Notes: generated from the letters alone by a model not told the origin. Shown: positions 51,350 to 61,773, numbered from the stretch's first letter. The stretch is 64,000 nt of DNA from Lactobacillales bacterium (GCA_031261705.1 JAISJD010000006.1:1-64000); one strand, 5' to 3'. Numbers and translations: made by a program.

Positions 51350-53296
51350 ATGAGTAAGCAACGAATTGTGGTCATTGGGGCTGGTTTTTCAGGATTATCC
51401 GCAACGAAATATTTGTCGAAAAAGTTGAAGCAAGACGCGGAAATTACACTGATTGATAGACACAGCTATCATACCATGATGACACAACTTCATGAGGTAG
51501 CGGCTGGACGTGTAGAGCCAGATGCGATCCAATTTGATTTACAGCACTTATTAGCTCGTCAAAAAAATGTTTCTATCGTGACAGATTCTGTGACGGAGAT
51601 TGATAAAGTAGGCAAAGTCGTAAAAACAACACAAGCCACTTATGAATTTGACTATTTAGTCATCGCTATGGGAGGGGAACCCAATGACTTTGGTGTGCCG
51701 GGCGTAAAAGAAAACGGCTTCACACTCTGGTCTTTTGAAGATGCGATGAAAATCCGTCGTCACATTGACCAAACCGTTGAAAAAGCGGCAGTGGAACCTG
51801 ATGATGCGAAACGCAAGGCGATGTTAACCTTTGCCGTGGCTGGTTCTGGATTTACAGGGATTGAAATGGTCGGAGAACTGATTGATTGGAAGCCGATTGT
51901 TGCGAAGAAATACAAGATTGATCCTAGTGAAATCACGATTGCTGTCGTTGAAATGATGCCAACCATTCTGAACATGCTTGATCGTGTAGATGCAGACAAA
52001 GCCTTGAAATACTTGAAGAAAAAAGACGTTCAAGTACTTACAGGTCATGCAATTACCGCAGTTGAAAGCGACCACATCAAGATTAAGGATGGCTCAGATG
52101 TTCCAACACACACTCTCATCTGGACTACCGGAGTGCAAGGAAACACGAAAGCCAAAGAGTTTGGCATTGAAGAAGCTCGTGGCAATCGCCTCGTGGCAAA
52201 TGAATTTATGGAAGCAAAGGGCTACGAAGATAAAAATATCTATGTGGTCGGAGATTTGGTGAACTTTGTTGAACCTAGCACTGGTCGACCTACACCGCAA
52301 ATCGTCCAAGCTGCTGAAGCAACCGGACACACGGCTGCCAAAAATATTGTCGCAAACATTAAAGGAACGGAAAAAGTTACTTATAAAGGCAATTATTCTG
52401 GATTTATGGTTTCTATTGGTTCAAAATGGGGTGTTGCTTCATTAATGAACACCTTCCACTTGAGTGGGTTCTTAGCAATGGTGATGAAACATTTGATTTA
52501 CATTATGTATATCGTGTTACTTCCGTCTGCTTATTACTTGTTCCACTATCTGATGAATGAATTTTTCCATACAAAGAATGATCGGAATATCGGTCGTGGA
52601 CATTTATCACGTATGGGCAATGTTTTATGGGCAGTCCCACTACGTATCTTCTACGGCTTGGTTTGGTTGGTGGAAGCCAGTCATAAAATTGTCGGAAATG
52701 GGGATTACTTGAAACCGTCTACATGGTTTGGCGAAGGCTCTTGGTTTACTGATCACGTGAACTTCCCATTTGCTTGGTTACAAGAAACAGCTGCAACTAC
52801 AGGTGCAAGTGCTTCTGAAAAAGCAGCGGAAGCGACAAGTGCTGCCAGTGGTGCCGCTAGTTCTGGAGCTGATGCGGCAGAAGCTGTTCACTCTGTCTTT
52901 GGTTTAAGCTATGCTTATGGAGAACAACCCATGGCAGTCTTTGACACTATGCCAAAATTCTTGGAACCTGTCATGAAATTCATGATTCCAAACAAGGAAG
53001 TCGCTTTATTCTTACAAAAATTCATGTCTATTGTTGAAATTTTAATTGCGCTTGCTTTAATCGTTGGTGCCTTCACCTTCATCGCAAGTGGCGCAACAGC
53101 CGGTTTAACTGTCATGTTCTCATTAAGCGGCATGTTCTACTGGGTCAACATCTGGTTCATCTTTGTAGCAATCGCTTTAATGAATGGTTCTGGGCGTGCC
53201 TTTGGTCTTGACCGCTGGATTCAACCTTGGTTACAAAAACACTTGGGTCACTGGCGATACGGAACCTCGCATGCTAGGTATGGAGTGAAAAAATAA
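51350..53296 (+). CDS. ndh: Type II NADH dehydrogenase with C-terminal membrane extension
   Basis: 648 residues. FAD-binding GAGFSGLSATKYL at 7-19, second dinucleotide fold with AGSGFTGIEMVGEL near 165, and VVGDLVNF near 300 as in NDH-2. Ordinary NDH-2 ends near 400; here a C-terminal part with about five membrane helices (DoxX-like) follows, interrupted by an Ala/Ser-rich linker (ATTGASASEKAAEATSAASG) near 482. It oxidises NADH and passes electrons to quinone, without proton pumping. Such long forms occur in lactobacilli and enterococci. Monocistronic, good AAAAGGGG SD. Confidence 0.92.
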   Translation: MSKQRIVVIGAGFSGLSATKYLSKKLKQDAEITLIDRHSYHTMMTQLHEVAAGRVEPDAIQFDLQHLLARQKNVSIVTDSVTEIDKVGKVVKTTQATYEFDYLVIAMGGEPNDFGVPGVKENGFTLWSFEDAMKIRRHIDQTVEKAAVEPDDAKRKAMLTFAVAGSGFTGIEMVGELIDWKPIVAKKYKIDPSEITIAVVEMMPTILNMLDRVDADKALKYLKKKDVQVLTGHAITAVESDHIKIKDGSDVPTHTLIWTTGVQGNTKAKEFGIEEARGNRLVANEFMEAKGYEDKNIYVVGDLVNFVEPSTGRPTPQIVQAAEATGHTAAKNIVANIKGTEKVTYKGNYSGFMVSIGSKWGVASLMNTFHLSGFLAMVMKHLIYIMYIVLLPSAYYLFHYLMNEFFHTKNDRNIGRGHLSRMGNVLWAVPLRIFYGLVWLVEASHKIVGNGDYLKPSTWFGEGSWFTDHVNFPFAWLQETAATTGASASEKAAEATSAASGAASSGADAAEAVHSVFGLSYAYGEQPMAVFDTMPKFLEPVMKFMIPNKEVALFLQKFMSIVEILIALALIVGAFTFIASGATAGLTVMFSLSGMFYWVNIWFIFVAIALMNGSGRAFGLDRWIQPWLQKHLGHWRYGTSHARYGVKK

Positions 53297-53302
53297 CTTT
53301 AT

Positions 53303-53339
53303 AAGTGCGTGACGAGTTTTCTCGTGGCGTGCTTTTTTA
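53303..53339 (+). terminator. ndh terminator
   Basis: GCGTGACGAG / CTCGTGGCGTGC stem (imperfect) with TTTTTT. Confidence 0.8.
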
Positions 53340-53349
53340 TTGCACCTCA

Positions 53350-53392
53350 AAAAAAGATGTAGAAAGCGAATGAAAGTTTTCTACATCTTTTA
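53350..53392 (-). terminator. Terminator of the peptidoglycan hydrolase gene
   Basis: AAAGATGTAGAAA / TTTTCTACATCTTT with a T-run on the minus strand. Confidence 0.85.
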
Positions 53393-53395
53393 TTC

Positions 53396-55399
53396 TTATT
53401 TTCCTGAAATATAAGTCACACCTGAACCATAAGCCACTTCATTTGGCAAGACACGATAAGAAATCGTTCTATCGTTAATCACATTGCTTTCTGAAATCAA
53501 GATTCCGTCTGCGGTCACTGCTTCGACAAAGGCAACATGCCCGTATTGTCCGTCAGCACCTGCCACACCCGGTTGGAAACTAATCGCCGTTCCCACTTCT
53601 GGAATTTGTGAAGTTTTGTAGCCTAGGCTAACCGCTTTTGCTCCCCATGCGCCGCCATTTCCCATAAATTCGTCCACTGATTTTCCAAGTTGTCTGAAAC
53701 GATTATAGACATACCACGTACATTGACCAACTGGATAGCTTCCCGATTGGTTGTAATTTACTCCATCATAAACTGGGTAAACGAGCTTACTGTGGTAGCT
53801 ATCTGGAATATCACTGCTTGATGCAAGAATCATGCCCGCTTCTGATTTCGGTAAATCAAAACGAGTGAGATTATAGGTCGCAATGAGTGAGTTTAGCTTG
53901 TTGTTATATTGCGTATCTGTCGCATACTTTCCAGTTAAGAAAGAAGTGGTTTGCAGATAATTTTTCGCTTCTGAACGCCAAGCAGGTTTGTAGAAATTAT
54001 CATTTCCACGAATGCCTTGACGAAGTAACTGTACGTAATCCATGAGAGAATCTTTATAGCTTGCGTATTTCCTAAAACTTGCTGAAATCGTGTAAGATTG
54101 CCCTGCTGAATTTTCTTCATTCGTATCAAAAGTCACGCTATTCCCGTTGAAGTTTCCTTTAATCCCAAATAAATTATAGTTTGGAATCCCTGCTAGTTGG
54201 CTAGAGCCTGAGCCACTTTCCAAAATCGCTTGCGCAATCATGACCGAGGCAAAGACGTCATAATCTTTCCCAAGTTCTCTCGCTTCTTCACCAATTTGTT
54301 GAATAAAACTTTCCGTTTGTTCATTTCGCTTAAAATCAAAAGAGGCGCTATAAGTTTTTAGAACGTTTTCCCCGTAGTCTGTCCGTTTTAAATCCGTCAT
54401 GACATTTGTCGCAAAAGTTGGTAAACCTGGTTTTTCAGTAGCACCCGTTTCATAAAAATCAAAGAGCTGAACGGTTTGTTTGGTTTCATCTTTTGCCTCA
54501 GGCGCCACGGTGATATATTTGCCTTGACCTAGATAAATTCCATTTTTCTGAATCGTTCCATTTTCTTCCCAGAACAATACCTCGCCCGGTTGTGCTTCTT
54601 CAAATTTTATTCGACTACCAGCATTCGCTTGTTCAGCCGACGTCTTGCCAAGAGAAACGTCAAACAATCGCTGATAAAGTCCGTCAATAAAGGTTGCACT
54701 ATTAAAATCCGTTGCTTCTACTTGAAATTCTTCGTGAGTTTTCTCGATTCCTTTGATTGCTTCCGCAAGAACTACCGCACGATTTTCATCTTCAAAAGCG
54801 TTCAACAAGGGTAATTCATACCCTTTTAAATTAGATTTCGTTAAATCATCTACTTTAAGCGCTTCGTCTAATTCAATCGTTGCACTTCCCAAGGTGTCAG
54901 GTGCTTGCGCTGGTTGTGAAACCACTGGCTGCTCTACGCTACTTGAAGGTGAAGTTGGTGCTTGCGGTGCCACTGGTTTTGGTGTTTCTGGTTTTGGTTC
55001 TTCTACGCTAGAGCTAGAATCTGTCGTTGGTGTTTCCACACTAGAACTAGAATCCGTTGTTGCGGAAGTTTCTGAATCCTCTGTATTTGAGGAATTTGAA
55101 TCTTCCGTTTCATTTGTTGAACTTTCTGTAGCTGATGTGTTTTCTTCATCATTTTCTGTTGCGCTTTCCGTGTTCTCTGTACTAGATGAATTGGTATCAC
55201 TACTTGTCGTTGTTTCAGAAGTAGTCGATTCCGTTTCTTCATCTGTTGGCATTGTGCCCTGACTCATCTGCACCTCTGCTGATGTTTTTTCTTTTGCTAC
55301 TTCAGAAGCAAGAGTGAAAACTGGAGCAGATTCTGTTCCTAGAATGACTAAGGCGATAGCTAGACCCACAGAATTTTTCAGTTTTTTCCCATGTTTCAT
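53396..55399 (-). CDS. Secreted peptidoglycan hydrolase: NlpC/P60-like, GH73 glucosaminidase and CHAP domains
   Basis: 667 residues from MKHGKKLKNSVG, chosen for GGGAGG ten bases upstream (the longer TTG start overlaps it). Signal peptide to ~30, a Ser/Thr/Glu-rich stretch (~35-135) and Pro-rich linker, an NlpC/P60-like module with EEAQPGEVLFWEENG (~260-310, catalytic Cys not evident), a GH73 glucosaminidase domain with AQAILESGSGSS (~360-500), and a C-terminal CHAP domain with QCTWYVYNRF and YGHVAFVEAV (Cys and His). It would cut both glycan and peptide bonds for cell separation. Ends close to its terminator. Confidence 0.88.
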   Translation of the reverse strand: MKHGKKLKNSVGLAIALVILGTESAPVFTLASEVAKEKTSAEVQMSQGTMPTDEETESTTSETTTSSDTNSSSTENTESATENDEENTSATESSTNETEDSNSSNTEDSETSATTDSSSSVETPTTDSSSSVEEPKPETPKPVAPQAPTSPSSSVEQPVVSQPAQAPDTLGSATIELDEALKVDDLTKSNLKGYELPLLNAFEDENRAVVLAEAIKGIEKTHEEFQVEATDFNSATFIDGLYQRLFDVSLGKTSAEQANAGSRIKFEEAQPGEVLFWEENGTIQKNGIYLGQGKYITVAPEAKDETKQTVQLFDFYETGATEKPGLPTFATNVMTDLKRTDYGENVLKTYSASFDFKRNEQTESFIQQIGEEARELGKDYDVFASVMIAQAILESGSGSSQLAGIPNYNLFGIKGNFNGNSVTFDTNEENSAGQSYTISASFRKYASYKDSLMDYVQLLRQGIRGNDNFYKPAWRSEAKNYLQTTSFLTGKYATDTQYNNKLNSLIATYNLTRFDLPKSEAGMILASSSDIPDSYHSKLVYPVYDGVNYNQSGSYPVGQCTWYVYNRFRQLGKSVDEFMGNGGAWGAKAVSLGYKTSQIPEVGTAISFQPGVAGADGQYGHVAFVEAVTADGILISESNVINDRTISYRVLPNEVAYGSGVTYISGK

Positions 55400-55809
55400 T
55401 TTCGTTTGTCCTCCCAATCAATTCCAGAGATAAAGTGAATAATATCTAACCTTCCCTTTGATTATTATCCCCTTTACTCAACTACATGAACTTTTTTTCT
55501 CGAAAGCCCCCCCTTCAAGAAAAAACATTTATCTAACACTTTAATTTTACCTATACAATTATAGTAATGTGTCTACCAATAATTGTAAATATTTCCTGAG
55601 TTTTTCTCGTTCTCTTTACCAAAATTTTACTAATTCTTCTTTTGTTCTTTTTTGTTTTTAAAAATCATTTTAAGTACAACTATTTTTATAAATAAAATTA
55701 TACCACGATTTTTTAAGAATGCCTTAATCTTTTTACTCTTATTTGTCAATTTTTTTGTTTTTGTTATTTTCCTAGTTTGTCCGGTAGTAGATATTTCAAA
55801 AAAAATTTC
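55400..55809. other. Intergenic region with no gene
   Basis: AT-rich. A TATAAT at about 55572-55577 on the minus strand is the likely -10 for the hydrolase gene, but no good -35 at standard spacing was found, and no WalR-type direct repeats at 5-base spacing. No clear terminator for the YfcC gene. Confidence 0.4.
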
Positions 55810-57351
55810 TTAAATGTAAACGCTGATTCCTAAAAGTAAAATAGCCAATACCCCAATCGCAACCATCAGTGGCGTGACAAATTTAACCCATTTATCAAAG
55901 GTGATATTGACCATCGCAAGAGAAGCCAAAACTAAACCCGTTGGGGTGATAAAAGCAATAATCCCTTGTCCCCAGTTATAGGCGGTAACGATCGTATCTC
56001 TTGGAATCCCAACGACATCGGCGAGTGGTGCCATGATTGGCATAGATAATACCGCTAGACCGGATGAAGATGGAATAAAGAACCCAAGTAAAATAAAGAC
56101 AAAGAACATCACCGTTGTGAATAGAACTCCACTCATATGCGAAACGCTATTACTCAACCAATAAAGTAAAGTATCGCTAATTTGCGCATCCTCCATGATA
56201 ATCGTTACCCCACGAGCTAAGGCAATCGTTAAGCCGGTTCCCAATAAATCCGCAGCCCCAGCGACAAATTCATTGGCAAAATCCTTTTCACTCAATCCTG
56301 AAATAAATGCTAAAACAAAGGTAATAAATAAGAACAACATGGAAATTTCAGTAAAGAACCAGCCCAATTCTTTTACGCTATAAACCATGACCACAAAGCC
56401 CATCGCAAAGACAATCAACATTAATTTCTTACGGAAATCAAACTTAGGTGCGTCTGTTCCCTCTTGCTGATATAAAAATTCTTTTTCAAGTTCGGCTTTT
56501 TGGCTATAAATGAGTGATTTCGTTGGGTCTTTCTTCACTTTTTCTGCGTATCGAATCGTATAGAAAATACACATCGCCGTTCCCAAAATCAGCAGGATAA
56601 ACCGCAAATTAATCCCGTCCGTGAAATTAATTCCCGCAGTATTTGAAGCGATAACCACCGAGAATGGATTGACTGTCGAACCCATTGTCCCAATCGAGGA
56701 CCCCAGATAAATTGCTGCAATAGCCACCAGAGCATCATAGCCTGCTGCCATGAATACCGGCACTAAAATAGGATAGAAGGCAATCGTTTCTTCTGCCATC
56801 CCAAACGTCGTTCCCCCAAGCGATACTAAGGAAGTCACAATGACAATCAGCCACGCTTCTTTTCCCTTTAATTTTGAGGAGAGAGCCGCCATTCCTGCTG
56901 CAAAAGCCCCCGTTTTATTGATGACACCAACCAGTCCGCCAAGAATCAATACAAAAGTAATGACATCAATTGACTCTGCTAATCCCTTAATCGGCGCATC
57001 TAAAAATGAGGTGACAGCGCCCATAATACCGGTATTTTCTTTCTTTAACGGTTTGTACGTATCTGGAATGGCGACTGGTTTATAAACCGAACCATCTTCA
57101 AACCGAGAAAGGTCAATTTTGATATGATATTTTTCTAAAGTTGCTTGTGTTCCAGGTTCTGTCTTTGTCTTTCCATTCGGTTCGACAATGGTGAAATTCT
57201 TTTCCTCTTCATTAAATGCTAAACTGGCGTATTTCCCAGAAGGCATCAAATAAGTTAAAATCATTACCAACAGCAAAACAATTAAAAGTACGGTGTAGGC
57301 AGTAGGAAATGCCCATTTTTTCTTCGTTTTCGCCACTTTTTTCATCTCCAT
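55810..57351 (-). CDS. YfcC-family integral membrane transporter
   Basis: 513 residues, about 12 helices. FPTAYTVLLIVLLLVMILTYLMPSGKYAS and a glycine-rich NKTGAFAAGMAAL with GGTTFGMAEETIAFYPILVP and GFFIPSSSGLAVLSMPIMAPL are YfcC/DcuC-like signatures. Transports anions such as amino acids, peptide-derived carboxylates or arginine/ornithine; the exact substrate is unknown. Located 21 bases downstream of pepT, so probably takes up or exchanges the products of peptide breakdown. SD is weak, suggesting coupling to pepT. Confidence 0.85.
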   Translation of the reverse strand: MEMKKVAKTKKKWAFPTAYTVLLIVLLLVMILTYLMPSGKYASLAFNEEEKNFTIVEPNGKTKTEPGTQATLEKYHIKIDLSRFEDGSVYKPVAIPDTYKPLKKENTGIMGAVTSFLDAPIKGLAESIDVITFVLILGGLVGVINKTGAFAAGMAALSSKLKGKEAWLIVIVTSLVSLGGTTFGMAEETIAFYPILVPVFMAAGYDALVAIAAIYLGSSIGTMGSTVNPFSVVIASNTAGINFTDGINLRFILLILGTAMCIFYTIRYAEKVKKDPTKSLIYSQKAELEKEFLYQQEGTDAPKFDFRKKLMLIVFAMGFVVMVYSVKELGWFFTEISMLFLFITFVLAFISGLSEKDFANEFVAGAADLLGTGLTIALARGVTIIMEDAQISDTLLYWLSNSVSHMSGVLFTTVMFFVFILLGFFIPSSSGLAVLSMPIMAPLADVVGIPRDTIVTAYNWGQGIIAFITPTGLVLASLAMVNITFDKWVKFVTPLMVAIGVLAILLLGISVYI

Positions 57352-57372
57352 TATTTTTGTACTCTGTCTAAT

Positions 57373-58602
57373 TTATTGCGCATTGAGTGCGACAATCTTC
57401 ACTAAAACATCGACTGCTTTTTCCATTGTTTGTAAGGATACAAATTCATAACGTCCGTGCATATTTTCGCCCCCAGCAAAAATATTCGGTGTTGGAATCC
57501 CCATGTAAGAAATTTTTGAGCCATCTGTTCCCCCACGCACAGGTTCGATAATTGGTGTAATATTCAGTTCTAACATCGCCTTTTCAGCAAGGTCAATGAT
57601 ACTGAAATCACGTTTAATGATTTCTCCCATATTGTAATATTCATCGTGCATTTCGACTTGAATACGTTCTTCTTTAAAGGGTGCATTCAACTTTTCTTGT
57701 ATGCGTAAAATTTCTGCTTTTCTCGCTTCAAATCTAGCTTTATCATGGTCTCGAATAATGTATTGCGCCGTTGCTTCCTCGGGTGTCCCATTTAGTTCAC
57801 ATAAATGATAAAATCCTTCATATCCCTCTGTTTTTTCTGGTACTTCATCTGCGGGAAGTTCATTATGAAAATCAATCGCTAATTGTAAGGCATTAATCAT
57901 TGTATTTTTTGCCGTTCCTGGATGAACATTTTTTCCTTGAATCGTCAAATTTACTTCTGCTGCATTAAAGGTTTCATATTGCAATTCCCCAAGTGGCCCA
58001 CCGTCAACCGTATAGGCAAAATCTACCGCAAAATCAGCCACATCAAAATGATCCGCCCCTTGTCCAATTTCTTCATCAGGTCCAAATGCCACACGAATTT
58101 TTCCATGCTTGATTTCTGGATGCGCCAGTAAGATTTCCATTGCCGTCATGATTTCTGCAATTCCAGCTTTATCGTCCGCCCCAAGTAACGTATGACCGTC
58201 TGTCGTAATCAGCGTTTCTCCTTGATAATTTTTTAATTGAGGAAATTCTTTCAGATTCAACGTATAGTTTCCTGCCTCATCTAAAGAAATCGTTGAAACT
58301 CCGTCATATTCTTTAACAATTTGTGGATTCACATTGACTGCATTAAAATCTGCCGTATCCATATGAGAGATAAAGCCTATGGAGCGTACAACTTTGTCAA
58401 TATTGCTTGGCAAAGTTGCCGTCACATACCCATTTTTTTCATGATAAACGACTTCTGATAAACCTAATTCTTCTAACTCTTTCTTTAATACTTGTGCAAA
58501 TGCCACTTGCGTTTGCGTAGACGGAATCGTCGAACTCTTTGGATTTGAACGTGTTTCCGTTTTTACATAACTTAAAAATCTGGGTAATAAATTTTCATAC
58601 AT
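57373..58602 (-). CDS. pepT: Tripeptide aminopeptidase
   Basis: 409 residues from the ATG seven bases after AAAGGAAG; longer frame starts lack a site. M20 metallopeptidase: SHMDTADFN (first metal His-Asp) near 80, [14 protein letters not shown] near 140, [13 protein letters not shown] near 178 and [12 protein letters not shown] near 350. Removes N-terminal amino acids from tripeptides in the cytosol. Co-transcribed with the YfcC transporter. Confidence 0.93.
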   Translation of the reverse strand: MYENLLPRFLSYVKTETRSNPKSSTIPSTQTQVAFAQVLKKELEELGLSEVVYHEKNGYVTATLPSNIDKVVRSIGFISHMDTADFNAVNVNPQIVKEYDGVSTISLDEAGNYTLNLKEFPQLKNYQGETLITTDGHTLLGADDKAGIAEIMTAMEILLAHPEIKHGKIRVAFGPDEEIGQGADHFDVADFAVDFAYTVDGGPLGELQYETFNAAEVNLTIQGKNVHPGTAKNTMINALQLAIDFHNELPADEVPEKTEGYEGFYHLCELNGTPEEATAQYIIRDHDKARFEARKAEILRIQEKLNAPFKEERIQVEMHDEYYNMGEIIKRDFSIIDLAEKAMLELNITPIIEPVRGGTDGSKISYMGIPTPNIFAGGENMHGRYEFVSLQTMEKAVDVLVKIVALNAQ

Positions 58603-58849
58603 ATAATTACTTCCTTTCAACAATCTTTCAAAAAAACCGCTCTAGTTCTGACAATTTGTTCAGTCAATTCTTCCAAAATCGACACTTCAATCCCCGTTCG
58701 CTCCTTTCAATAATAACAATTTTATCTTTTTTTAACGTTGTTCTAATTAACCGAACAATTGACACAATTTATTTTACCATGTCTAAATAACTATTGCTAT
58801 CTAATCTAGGAAAGCCCTTACATTGTTCATAATTCTGCATTTTTTCAAA

Positions 58850-58885
58850 ATATAAAAGCCCAAGATGAGATTTCTTGAGCTTTAG
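58850..58885 (-). terminator. rpoN terminator
   Basis: AAAGCTCAAGA / TCTTGGGCTTT stem and T-rich tail on the minus strand. Confidence 0.85.
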
Positions 58886-58890
58886 ATGTT

Positions 58891-60228
58891 TTAATTTGTA
58901 TATCTTTTTCGTTTTGAAGAAGCGGGAATATGAAGAAGTTCTCGATATTTAGCAATTGTTCTTCGAGACAGACAAACGCCACGCTCATTTAATAAATTTA
59001 CTAACCGCTGATCCGATAAAGGTTTTGCGGTATTTTCATTTTCAATCAATTCTAATAACTGCTGCTTCACCTCTGTATTAGAAATCAATTCAGAGGAATC
59101 ACTAATTTTCAAGCCCTTAGAAAAGAAAGAACGTAATTCAAAAACACCAAAATTCGTTTGTAAATATTTTCCATTGACTGCCCGACTAATCGTTGATTCA
59201 TGAAGTTCTAGTCTTTCAGCCACTTCTTTTAACGTCAAGGGAACAAGCGGGTGTGATTTTTCAGTAAAAAAAGCTCGCTCGACCTCACATATCACTTCAC
59301 CAACAGAAAATACCGTACTTTTCCGCTGATTTAACGCCTGTGAAAGCTGTTGAAATTCTTGCTTTTTCTGTGTGAGGTATCTCTTCGTTTCCTCATCTGC
59401 CACTTTTTCCAAACGGTCAAAATAGGAGTGCTGAAAATGCAGCCGATAATTTCCTTGTTTCGATGAACTGAGCTGAAGTTGATTTTCTTTTATTTGCACG
59501 ATTAAATCCGGAGTGATGTACCCTGCTTCCGTGGAAGAAAACCGTTGTCCCGGAGTCGCAGATAACGTTTGAATAAAATCAAAGACTTCCTGTACCTCTG
59601 CCAGTGAGCATTCGTAAAGTTTTGCAATAGACGTCCATTCTCGCCGACTTAACGGTTCAAGTTCATTTTCCACTATCACATAAGCTAAATTAGGCACAGT
59701 TGGACTTCTCTCAATTTGAAGCAACAGGCATTCTTGCAAGTTTCTAGCGCCTACTCCTGCTGGCTCTAACTGTTGCAGCAACGTCAATGCATCTATCAGT
59801 TCAACTTTGCTTGCACCCACCTCTTGTTGCACTTCTTCAAGAGAAATAGCTAAATAACCATCCGTAGTGACATGCTGTACTAAATAAAGTACGAGCGTTC
59901 TGAGTAGCCCCTCCCGATAATTCAAATGAATTTGGTCTAACAAATAATCAAACAAAGACCGTGGTTGCTCAGGTAACAAGCTAATGCTATCCATCGCTGA
60001 ATCCTTGAAATGAGAAGAAATCGGGTAAGAATCCTCTTCTACCTGCTCTCTTTTCACCTCAATCAAAGGATTTTCTAGCGCTTTTTGAGTTAAATAGCAA
60101 TAGACTTCTTCATTCGTCGCCTGTAATAGTTTCAATGACTGTTGCATGTCTTGTGTCATCGCTAGTTTCTGCGTTTGGGTTTGCTCTATATTCAATTTCA
60201 TGTGCTGCTTCATGCTCAAATTTTTCAT
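58891..60228 (-). CDS. rpoN: RNA polymerase sigma-54 factor
   Basis: 445 residues. Gln-rich region I (QTQTQKLAMTQDMQQSLKLLQ) that contacts activators, a core-binding central part, the HTH (LTLKEVAERLELHESTISRAV near 325-345), and the RpoN box SRRTIAKYRE near the C-terminus recognising the -24 element. It needs an enhancer-binding ATPase such as the LevR-like protein at the right edge. Directly upstream lie the HAD and PTS genes it probably serves. Only one PTS promoter with perfect -24/-12 was found in this window. Confidence 0.95.
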   Translation of the reverse strand: MKNLSMKQHMKLNIEQTQTQKLAMTQDMQQSLKLLQATNEEVYCYLTQKALENPLIEVKREQVEEDSYPISSHFKDSAMDSISLLPEQPRSLFDYLLDQIHLNYREGLLRTLVLYLVQHVTTDGYLAISLEEVQQEVGASKVELIDALTLLQQLEPAGVGARNLQECLLLQIERSPTVPNLAYVIVENELEPLSRREWTSIAKLYECSLAEVQEVFDFIQTLSATPGQRFSSTEAGYITPDLIVQIKENQLQLSSSKQGNYRLHFQHSYFDRLEKVADEETKRYLTQKKQEFQQLSQALNQRKSTVFSVGEVICEVERAFFTEKSHPLVPLTLKEVAERLELHESTISRAVNGKYLQTNFGVFELRSFFSKGLKISDSSELISNTEVKQQLLELIENENTAKPLSDQRLVNLLNERGVCLSRRTIAKYRELLHIPASSKRKRYTN

Positions 60229-60237
60229 ACTACTCTC

Positions 60238-60945
60238 TCAATCCCCGTGGAATAATTCGTTTGAAAGCTCATCAAAAGAAGTGATTTCTTTTTTAAACGG
60301 TTGCTCTCCACTCACCTGTTTAAATGGGTTAAACCAATAGCTTTGCCAGAAACGAGCGTGCGTTGGTCGCATATCATTCTTTAAGCTGTCCCCAATATAA
60401 ATTGTATTCTCCGGCACTAACTCAAAACGCTCCTCCACATATTCAAAAATTCGTTCGTCAGGTTTCATTCTACCAACTTCCTCAGAAATCACCACACGTT
60501 CACTCGAAATATACGCTTCTAAACCCAATTGTTTGATTTTTTCTCTCTGTGTCTCTATTCGCCCGTTGCTAATGATGCCTAACTTTACTCCTGATTGTTG
60601 ACAAGCAATTAGAAAGCTTTGGACCTCTTCTTCTAATTGAAGCCGAGTTTGATATTTTTTATAGCTAGCAACAAATTTTTGACATTCCTCATTGGATAAA
60701 GTCGACACTCCAAGAAAACAACTCTTTAGGCGCAAACGGTTCATGCACCCTTCAGGTAATTTTCTTCCAGAAAGAGCTTGAAAACATCTCTCGCTAGTTT
60801 CTCGAAATTTTAAATACAGCTCTTTAATATTTACCGTATCAAGTAGCTTTGGGAAAACTTCCATCATCGCCTGCTCAAACGCTTTATAATTGTTTAGTAA
60901 TGTATCATCAATATCAAAGAAAATTTCTGGAGAGAGGTTTGACAT
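60238..60945 (-). CDS. HAD hydrolase of the YjjG type
   Basis: 235 residues: motif I FFDIDDTLLN, motif II ISNGRIETQ, Lys in VGRMKPDERIFEYV, and motif IV YIGDSLKNDM. Close to YjjG/pyrimidine nucleotidase-like enzymes. Lies between the PTS genes and rpoN with the IID stop touching its start and nine bases to rpoN, so it is part of the same transcript. Substrate unknown; may dephosphorylate the sugar phosphate brought in by the PTS. Confidence 0.85.
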   Translation of the reverse strand: MSNLSPEIFFDIDDTLLNNYKAFEQAMMEVFPKLLDTVNIKELYLKFRETSERCFQALSGRKLPEGCMNRLRLKSCFLGVSTLSNEECQKFVASYKKYQTRLQLEEEVQSFLIACQQSGVKLGIISNGRIETQREKIKQLGLEAYISSERVVISEEVGRMKPDERIFEYVEERFELVPENTIYIGDSLKNDMRPTHARFWQSYWFNPFKQVSGEQPFKKEITSFDELSNELFHGD

Positions 60946-61773
60946 TTACACAACCCCCAATAAGCCTAAAATAATTCCTAAGAACATAATACCAAACATA
61001 ACGATATTCACATTGACTTTTTTACGCAATAGCCAAAATGCTAGTAATGTAACAGATAGCGGTACAATGCCGATAAATAATTGATCTAAATAGGTTTGAA
61101 CCTTGATTGGGTCTTTACTTCCCTTAACAGCTACCTCTAAAATCGTTGTGAACTTGACGTGTGAAGCGGTCATACAACCCATCATCATTAAACCAAGCAT
61201 ACTTGAAGCCTTAGTGATAATCTTCATCCCACCACTAGCATATATTTTCTCAATAAAGGTCGAGCCGACTGTAAACCCTGTATTTAACAGATAATAATGC
61301 AATAGAACTGTTGGAATGTTGTAAAGAACGATAAAGACAATCGCTCCCATGACAGACCCTGTGCTCGCAATACTAATCCCAATCCCTGCGGCAATGACAC
61401 GGATAATTCCCCATAAAAGTGAATCTCCAATCCCAGAAAGTGGTCCCATAAGAGAAGCCTTTACGGCAGTAATAGAACTTGCTTCAAAATCCTTATCCCG
61501 ACTATTTTGATGTTCCATTGCGGCAACTAAGCCCATAATAAAGTTACTAATGTGCATGGTACAGTTAAACCATGTAGTGTGTCTTACCAATGCTTCAGCT
61601 TTTTCTTCATCGGTTTTATAATACCGATTAATTACGGGCAGTAATGTGTACATAACGCCGGGTGCATGGTATTGCGTAGCCCCTGTACGGCTGGCATTGA
61701 TTGTCCAAGAACGCCAAAACATAGAGCGTAGCATTTTCTTATCTTCAACGGATAAATTGTTTTTATTTTTCAT
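60946..61773 (-). CDS. Mannose-family PTS component IID
   Basis: 275 residues. MLRSMFWRSWTINASRTGATQ, GLMGPLSGIGDSLLWGII and a long C-terminal set of helices are IID hallmarks. Four-base overlap with IIC. AGGAGG before the ATG. With IIC it forms the membrane channel; mannose-type IIC/IID proteins are also receptors for class IIa bacteriocins. Full length, unlike the IID gene at 34397. Confidence 0.93.
   Translation of the reverse strand: MKNKNNLSVEDKKMLRSMFWRSWTINASRTGATQYHAPGVMYTLLPVINRYYKTDEEKAEALVRHTTWFNCTMHISNFIMGLVAAMEHQNSRDKDFEASSITAVKASLMGPLSGIGDSLLWGIIRVIAAGIGISIASTGSVMGAIVFIVLYNIPTVLLHYYLLNTGFTVGSTFIEKIYASGGMKIITKASSMLGLMMMGCMTASHVKFTTILEVAVKGSKDPIKVQTYLDQLFIGIVPLSVTLLAFWLLRKKVNVNIVMFGIMFLGIILGLLGVV

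Noticed and set aside
54753-55262. Plus-strand open frame rich in Ser/Val/Glu
   Set aside because: Complement of the Ser/Thr/Glu-rich repeat region of the hydrolase gene.
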